A model generated the notes under the pieces. The model did not search any database. It saw only the letters and a program-made list of their open reading frames with translations, and was not told the origin of the DNA. The position numbers and the translations under genes are program-made. A DNA stretch of 9,170 nucleotides. It comes from Candidatus Omnitrophota bacterium. Its GTDB lineage: Bacteria; Omnitrophota; Gorgyraeia; 2-02-FULL-51-18. Shown here piece by piece: positions 6,158 to 9,170 of the stretch (the first letter of the stretch is position 1; each line of letters opens with the position of its first letter). The stretch lies in the NCBI GenBank assembly GCA_023247955.1, contig JAHFFL010000030.1, positions 1 through 9,170 of the forward strand, written 5' to 3'.

Positions 6158-8056
6158 GTGAATCGACTGCTTCGCGGGCTGTGTTTTGCGCTGCCGTTCG
6201 CGGCCGTGCTCGGTTTTTCTTATTTCCGTACGTTTGATCTGTATGAACTCCAGACCTACGACTGGCGTTGCCAGATCCGTGGCCCGCGGCCTGTTTCCCC
6301 CGACATTGTCTTTATCGATATCTGGGACGACACGCTCAAAGCGCTGGGGGCCTGGCCGTTTGACCGCCAGTACCATGCGCTGCTTATCGAAGCGTTGAAG
6401 GCCCACCCGCCGAAAGCGTTGGCGTTCGATATGTTGTTTGTCGAGCCCCACCCCAGCGACACCAAGGTCCTCGACGCCGCGAAAGCGGCCGGCAATGTCT
6501 ATTTCACGTTTGCGTTTTCCTCGCCTTCTGCCATGAACGGAAAGTTTGTCTCGGACAAAATCCAATCGCCGCTTTTGGACTCTTACGCTGCGGTGGCGAA
6601 AGGCGCGGGTTTTGTGAACACGAAGGCGGACGCCGATGGAAAACGGCGAAGGGCCATCCCGGCCATTTCCTATCAGGGGAAAGAGTATTATCAGTTTAGT
6701 TTCCGGATCGCGATGGATATCTTGGGGATTCGCCCCGAAGAGATCGCGCGGGAAGGCCATCGCCTGCGTCTCTCGAAGGAACTTTCTATCCCGCTGGATG
6801 ACGACGGTTATTACCTCGTCAATTACGCGGGGAAGTGGAGCGAGACTTTCAAGCATTACTCTTATTGGGATATCGTTGCTTCCCATCTTGAGGGTCTGTC
6901 GGGAGAGAAGCCGCGCCTGGACCTGAGTGCATTCGAGGGAAAAATCTGTTTTGTCGGATTGACCTCCACGGCGTCCCATGACACCAGCCCCATCCCAATC
7001 GAATCGGTGTACCCGATGGTGGGTTCTTACGCAAACATTCTAAACGGTATTTTAAAAAAGGATTTTATTTGTCGGCTTGACCGGGTGTCCAATTTGATTG
7101 TCCTGGCGCTGATCGTGCTTTGGATCATCCGGTTAAGCTTCCGGCTCAGACCCGTCCGCGCTCTCTTGTGGACGCTCGTGATCATGGCCCTGTATGCCGG
7201 CTACTCGGTCACTTGTTTTCTACAGTGGGGTCTTTGGATAGATCTTTTTTATCCGCTGGTGCTTTCGATCGTGATTTACGCGGCGACGACGCTCGCGCGC
7301 GAGATTTTTGAGATGCAAAAGAGAGAGCTTATTGAAAACGAGCTCAAGATCGCCAGCCAAATCCAACGGAGCTTCTTGCCCGCCGCGCCGCCGCACGTCA
7401 AGGGCCTGGATGTGGCCGTTTACATGAAGCCCGCCAAGGCCGTCGGCGGGGATCTTTACGCGTTTATGCCGCTTGAACACGAGCGGGTCGGAGTGATGGT
7501 CGGCGACGTGTCGGGAAAAGGGACGCCTGCCGCTTTATTCATGGCCAAAGTAGTGTCCGAGTTTAAATTTTCGGCGCGCGACAAAGCGGACCCCGCGGCG
7601 GCACTCTCCCTTTTGAACGGTTCCCTAGTTTCCGAATCTACCGGCGGTTTGTTCGTGACGCTGGCGTATGCTATATTCGATATGCCTGAACGCCAAATTC
7701 TTTTGTCGAGCGGCGGCCATTTGCCGGTGATTCGGGTGGGGCCCGGGGGAGAGAAGAGTTCTCTGGATGCCGGAGAAGGGATGCCGGTCGGTGTCATAAA
7801 CGACGCGGTCTACACGAGTGCGGGAAAATCACTGGTCAAAGGCGAGATTTTTGCGCTCTATTCGGACGGCGTGAGCGAAGCCCGTAATTCTAAAAAAGAA
7901 GAGTTCGGCTCAACGACCCTTGAGGGCATCATCGCCGAGCGGCGGGGGCAGCCGGCCCAAGAGATCTTGGGCGAAGTCATCCGCCGCCTCCATCAGTTTA
8001 TCGGCAGGGCGAACCAGTACGACGACATCACGTTGATTCTAGTGAAGGTGGATTAG
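6158..8056 (+). CDS. CHASE2 sensor - SpoIIE/RsbU-type PP2C serine phosphatase
   Basis: Membrane sensor-phosphatase of 632 residues. One N-terminal transmembrane helix (about 5-23) leads into a large extracytoplasmic CHASE2 domain (about 24-305), with YDWRCQIRG, IVFIDIWDDTLKALGAWPF and ALAFDMLFVEP as typical blocks. Three further helices follow at about 313-329, 335-354 and 358-379, the normal CHASE2 layout. A helical linker (REIFEMQKRELIENELKIAS, about 380-405) joins the cytosolic PP2C/SpoIIE domain. Its metal ligands are visible: GGD 430-432, VGDVSGKG with Asp450, YSDG with Asp570, and DDIT at 622-625. It is therefore predicted to be active on Ser53-phosphate of the neighbouring STAS protein when CHASE2 senses an unknown signal. 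The start is GTG 6158, immediately after the STAS stop codons, with a weak GGAG at 6142-6145. Reading MNRLLRG directly into the first helix supports this start. Confidence 0.95.
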   Translation: MNRLLRGLCFALPFAAVLGFSYFRTFDLYELQTYDWRCQIRGPRPVSPDIVFIDIWDDTLKALGAWPFDRQYHALLIEALKAHPPKALAFDMLFVEPHPSDTKVLDAAKAAGNVYFTFAFSSPSAMNGKFVSDKIQSPLLDSYAAVAKGAGFVNTKADADGKRRRAIPAISYQGKEYYQFSFRIAMDILGIRPEEIAREGHRLRLSKELSIPLDDDGYYLVNYAGKWSETFKHYSYWDIVASHLEGLSGEKPRLDLSAFEGKICFVGLTSTASHDTSPIPIESVYPMVGSYANILNGILKKDFICRLDRVSNLIVLALIVLWIIRLSFRLRPVRALLWTLVIMALYAGYSVTCFLQWGLWIDLFYPLVLSIVIYAATTLAREIFEMQKRELIENELKIASQIQRSFLPAAPPHVKGLDVAVYMKPAKAVGGDLYAFMPLEHERVGVMVGDVSGKGTPAALFMAKVVSEFKFSARDKADPAAALSLLNGSLVSESTGGLFVTLAYAIFDMPERQILLSSGGHLPVIRVGPGGEKSSLDAGEGMPVGVINDAVYTSAGKSLVKGEIFALYSDGVSEARNSKKEEFGSTTLEGIIAERRGQPAQEILGEVIRRLHQFIGRANQYDDITLILVKVD

Positions 8057-8059
8057 TCG

Positions 8060-9170
8060 ATGGCCGGCAAAAATAAAATCCTTATCGTATCGGATGATTC
8101 TTCGTTGGTCGAGCGGCTCACCGCGGAGCTTTTGAATCGCGGGTATCTTCTGTGCACCGCCAAACCCGACGTGATCCAAACCGTCTTTGATGAGGTGCCG
8201 CATCTGATCATTATCGACGCAAGTTACGGCGACGAGGAAGGAAAGAAGATTGCCGCGGACGTCAAGGACGACATGGTAGTCAAATACATCCCAATCATCC
8301 TATTGGTGGACGGGGAATCCGATGTTCGCCTAGGGAAGGTGGTGGATTTTTGCCTGCGCCGCAGCGAAAAGGCCGAGAAGGTCGCCCGGCTCGTTGAGGA
8401 GACGCTTGCCAAAAATTACAACGAACTGGATCTGAACCCGCTCACGCATCTGCCCGGCGTGCGCTCAAGCGTTTCTTGCATTGAGCACGCGATCCAGTCC
8501 AAGAAGCCATTTTCCATTTGCTGCGTCGATCTCTCGGACTTGAGCGCGTTTAATGGAAGCTACGGCGTCGGACGAGGAGACGAGGTGATTGTCCGGCTGG
8601 CCAAGATCGCGGGCTCCGCTTTAAAAAGAAAAGGGGCCGCTGACGATTTTCTGGGGCATTTGGGCGGCGATGATTTTATCATCGTGACCCGTTCGGCCCG
8701 CGCGGTGCCGGTTTCGGAGGCCGTGATACGCGATTTTGATGCGGCCGTAGGCGGCTATTATGATGTGGAGGATCGCCGCAAAGGGTATATTGTTCAACCG
8801 AGCCATGAGGGTGTTTCCACTCGGTACCCCCTGATGGGACTCTCTATCGCTATTGTTCATTGCAATCCCCGCGGGCCTGGCAGTATGGTGGAATTCAGCC
8901 GTATCGCCGGCGAACTCAAAAAAACCATGAAAGGCCAAAAGGGAAGTTGCTACGTCAAGTACCGACAGTCTGCGAAAGACCAAAGCCACCGTGGCGGCAA
9001 AAACGGCCCTTCATTGAAAGTGTGCTTTCCTACGAGAAAAAGCGTGCGGGTGGCGGGTCTGGAGACCGGCAATACCCAAAAGGAACGCATGGTCACCGGT
9101 ATACTCCGGGAGCGGAAGATAAAGACGTTGTACCAGCCGATAGTGGATTTGAAGACGAAAACGGTGGTTG
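8060..9170 (+). CDS. REC-like - GGDEF - EAL c-di-GMP signalling protein, 3'-truncated
   Basis: The frame is open from ATG 8060 to the window end (370 complete codons), so the C-terminus is missing. The Shine-Dalgarno-like AAGGTGG (8045-8051) is 8 nt upstream. Residues 5-118 form a response-regulator receiver-like domain: acidic pair Asp12-Asp13 and acceptor-position Asp53 (LIIID) are kept. The usual Thr/Ser is Val83, and the Lys-Pro region reads LRRSEK, so phosphorylation may be altered. A GGDEF domain at about 125-320 begins NPLTHLPG and has VDLSDLSAFN, YGVGRGDEV and the signature GGDDF at 202-206. The RxxD inhibitory-site position reads AADD. An EAL phosphodiesterase domain starts near 348 (ILRERKIKTLYQPIVDL) and is cut before its catalytic EAL motif, so phosphodiesterase activity cannot be judged. 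It is the last gene seen in the partner-switch cluster and a plausible output of it. Confidence 0.9.
   Translation, partial: MAGKNKILIVSDDSSLVERLTAELLNRGYLLCTAKPDVIQTVFDEVPHLIIIDASYGDEEGKKIAADVKDDMVVKYIPIILLVDGESDVRLGKVVDFCLRRSEKAEKVARLVEETLAKNYNELDLNPLTHLPGVRSSVSCIEHAIQSKKPFSICCVDLSDLSAFNGSYGVGRGDEVIVRLAKIAGSALKRKGAADDFLGHLGGDDFIIVTRSARAVPVSEAVIRDFDAAVGGYYDVEDRRKGYIVQPSHEGVSTRYPLMGLSIAIVHCNPRGPGSMVEFSRIAGELKKTMKGQKGSCYVKYRQSAKDQSHRGGKNGPSLKVCFPTRKSVRVAGLETGNTQKERMVTGILRERKIKTLYQPIVDLKTKTVV

Noticed and set aside
5984..6979. Minus-strand open frame of about 331 codons opposite the STAS/CHASE2 genes
   Set aside because: Arg/Gln-rich translation with no recognisable domain, and the + strand carries clear STAS and CHASE2 coding across the same bases.
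1..9170. Mobile elements, CRISPR, tRNA genes, phage or defence genes
   Set aside because: No direct or terminal inverted repeats, spaced repeats, tRNA-like cloverleaf or transposase/integrase coding was seen; all genes belong to housekeeping, envelope or signalling families.

Overview
The window is a gene-dense stretch of bacterial chromosome, with every recognisable gene on the + strand and moderately high GC. All genes belong to bacterial families. AccA as a separate subunit, an L,D-transpeptidase and FolC/MnmE suggest a free-living or environmental bacterium. The CHASE2-PP2C and REC-GGDEF-EAL proteins point to one rich in signalling genes. The gene set and the FolC N-terminus remind me of uncultivated lineages such as Omnitrophota, but this placement is only an impression; no rRNA or marker search was possible.

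Layout. Positions 3-452 hold the 3' part of an alpha/beta hydrolase. It is followed after 10 nt by folC (463-1776), which overlaps mnmE (1773-3173) through an ATGA junction. The only real intergenic gap (3174-3249) carries a good sigma-70-type promoter (TTGCAG, 17 nt, TATAAT) with a 12-bp perfect palindrome at the expected transcription start. Downstream is a very compact presumed operon: a DUF212/divergent-PAP2 membrane protein (3250-3714), a LysM-L,D-transpeptidase (3737-4393), accA (4395-5438), an RsbW-like ATP-binding kinase (5410-5811, overlapping accA by 29 nt), a STAS antagonist (5828-6154), a CHASE2-SpoIIE/PP2C phosphatase (6158-8056) and a REC-GGDEF-EAL protein (8060 to the window end, truncated).

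How the genes fit together. FolC makes (poly)glutamylated folate and MnmE uses a folate one-carbon donor for tRNA wobble modification, so the ATGA pair couples supply and use. The second operon joins envelope and lipid functions (DUF212, L,D-transpeptidase, AccA) to a partner-switching module. In that module a membrane CHASE2 sensor-phosphatase and an RsbW-like kinase are expected to set the phosphorylation state of the STAS protein at Ser53. No sigma factor lies in the window. The next gene is a c-di-GMP-type enzyme, so that protein is a candidate output of the switch.

The most unusual points are that partner switch wired to a c-di-GMP gene behind accA, and the fact that the last three genes share one reading frame and are separated only by amber codons. 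No RNA genes, mobile elements, CRISPR arrays or intrinsic terminators were seen, and no gap exceeds 300 bases.
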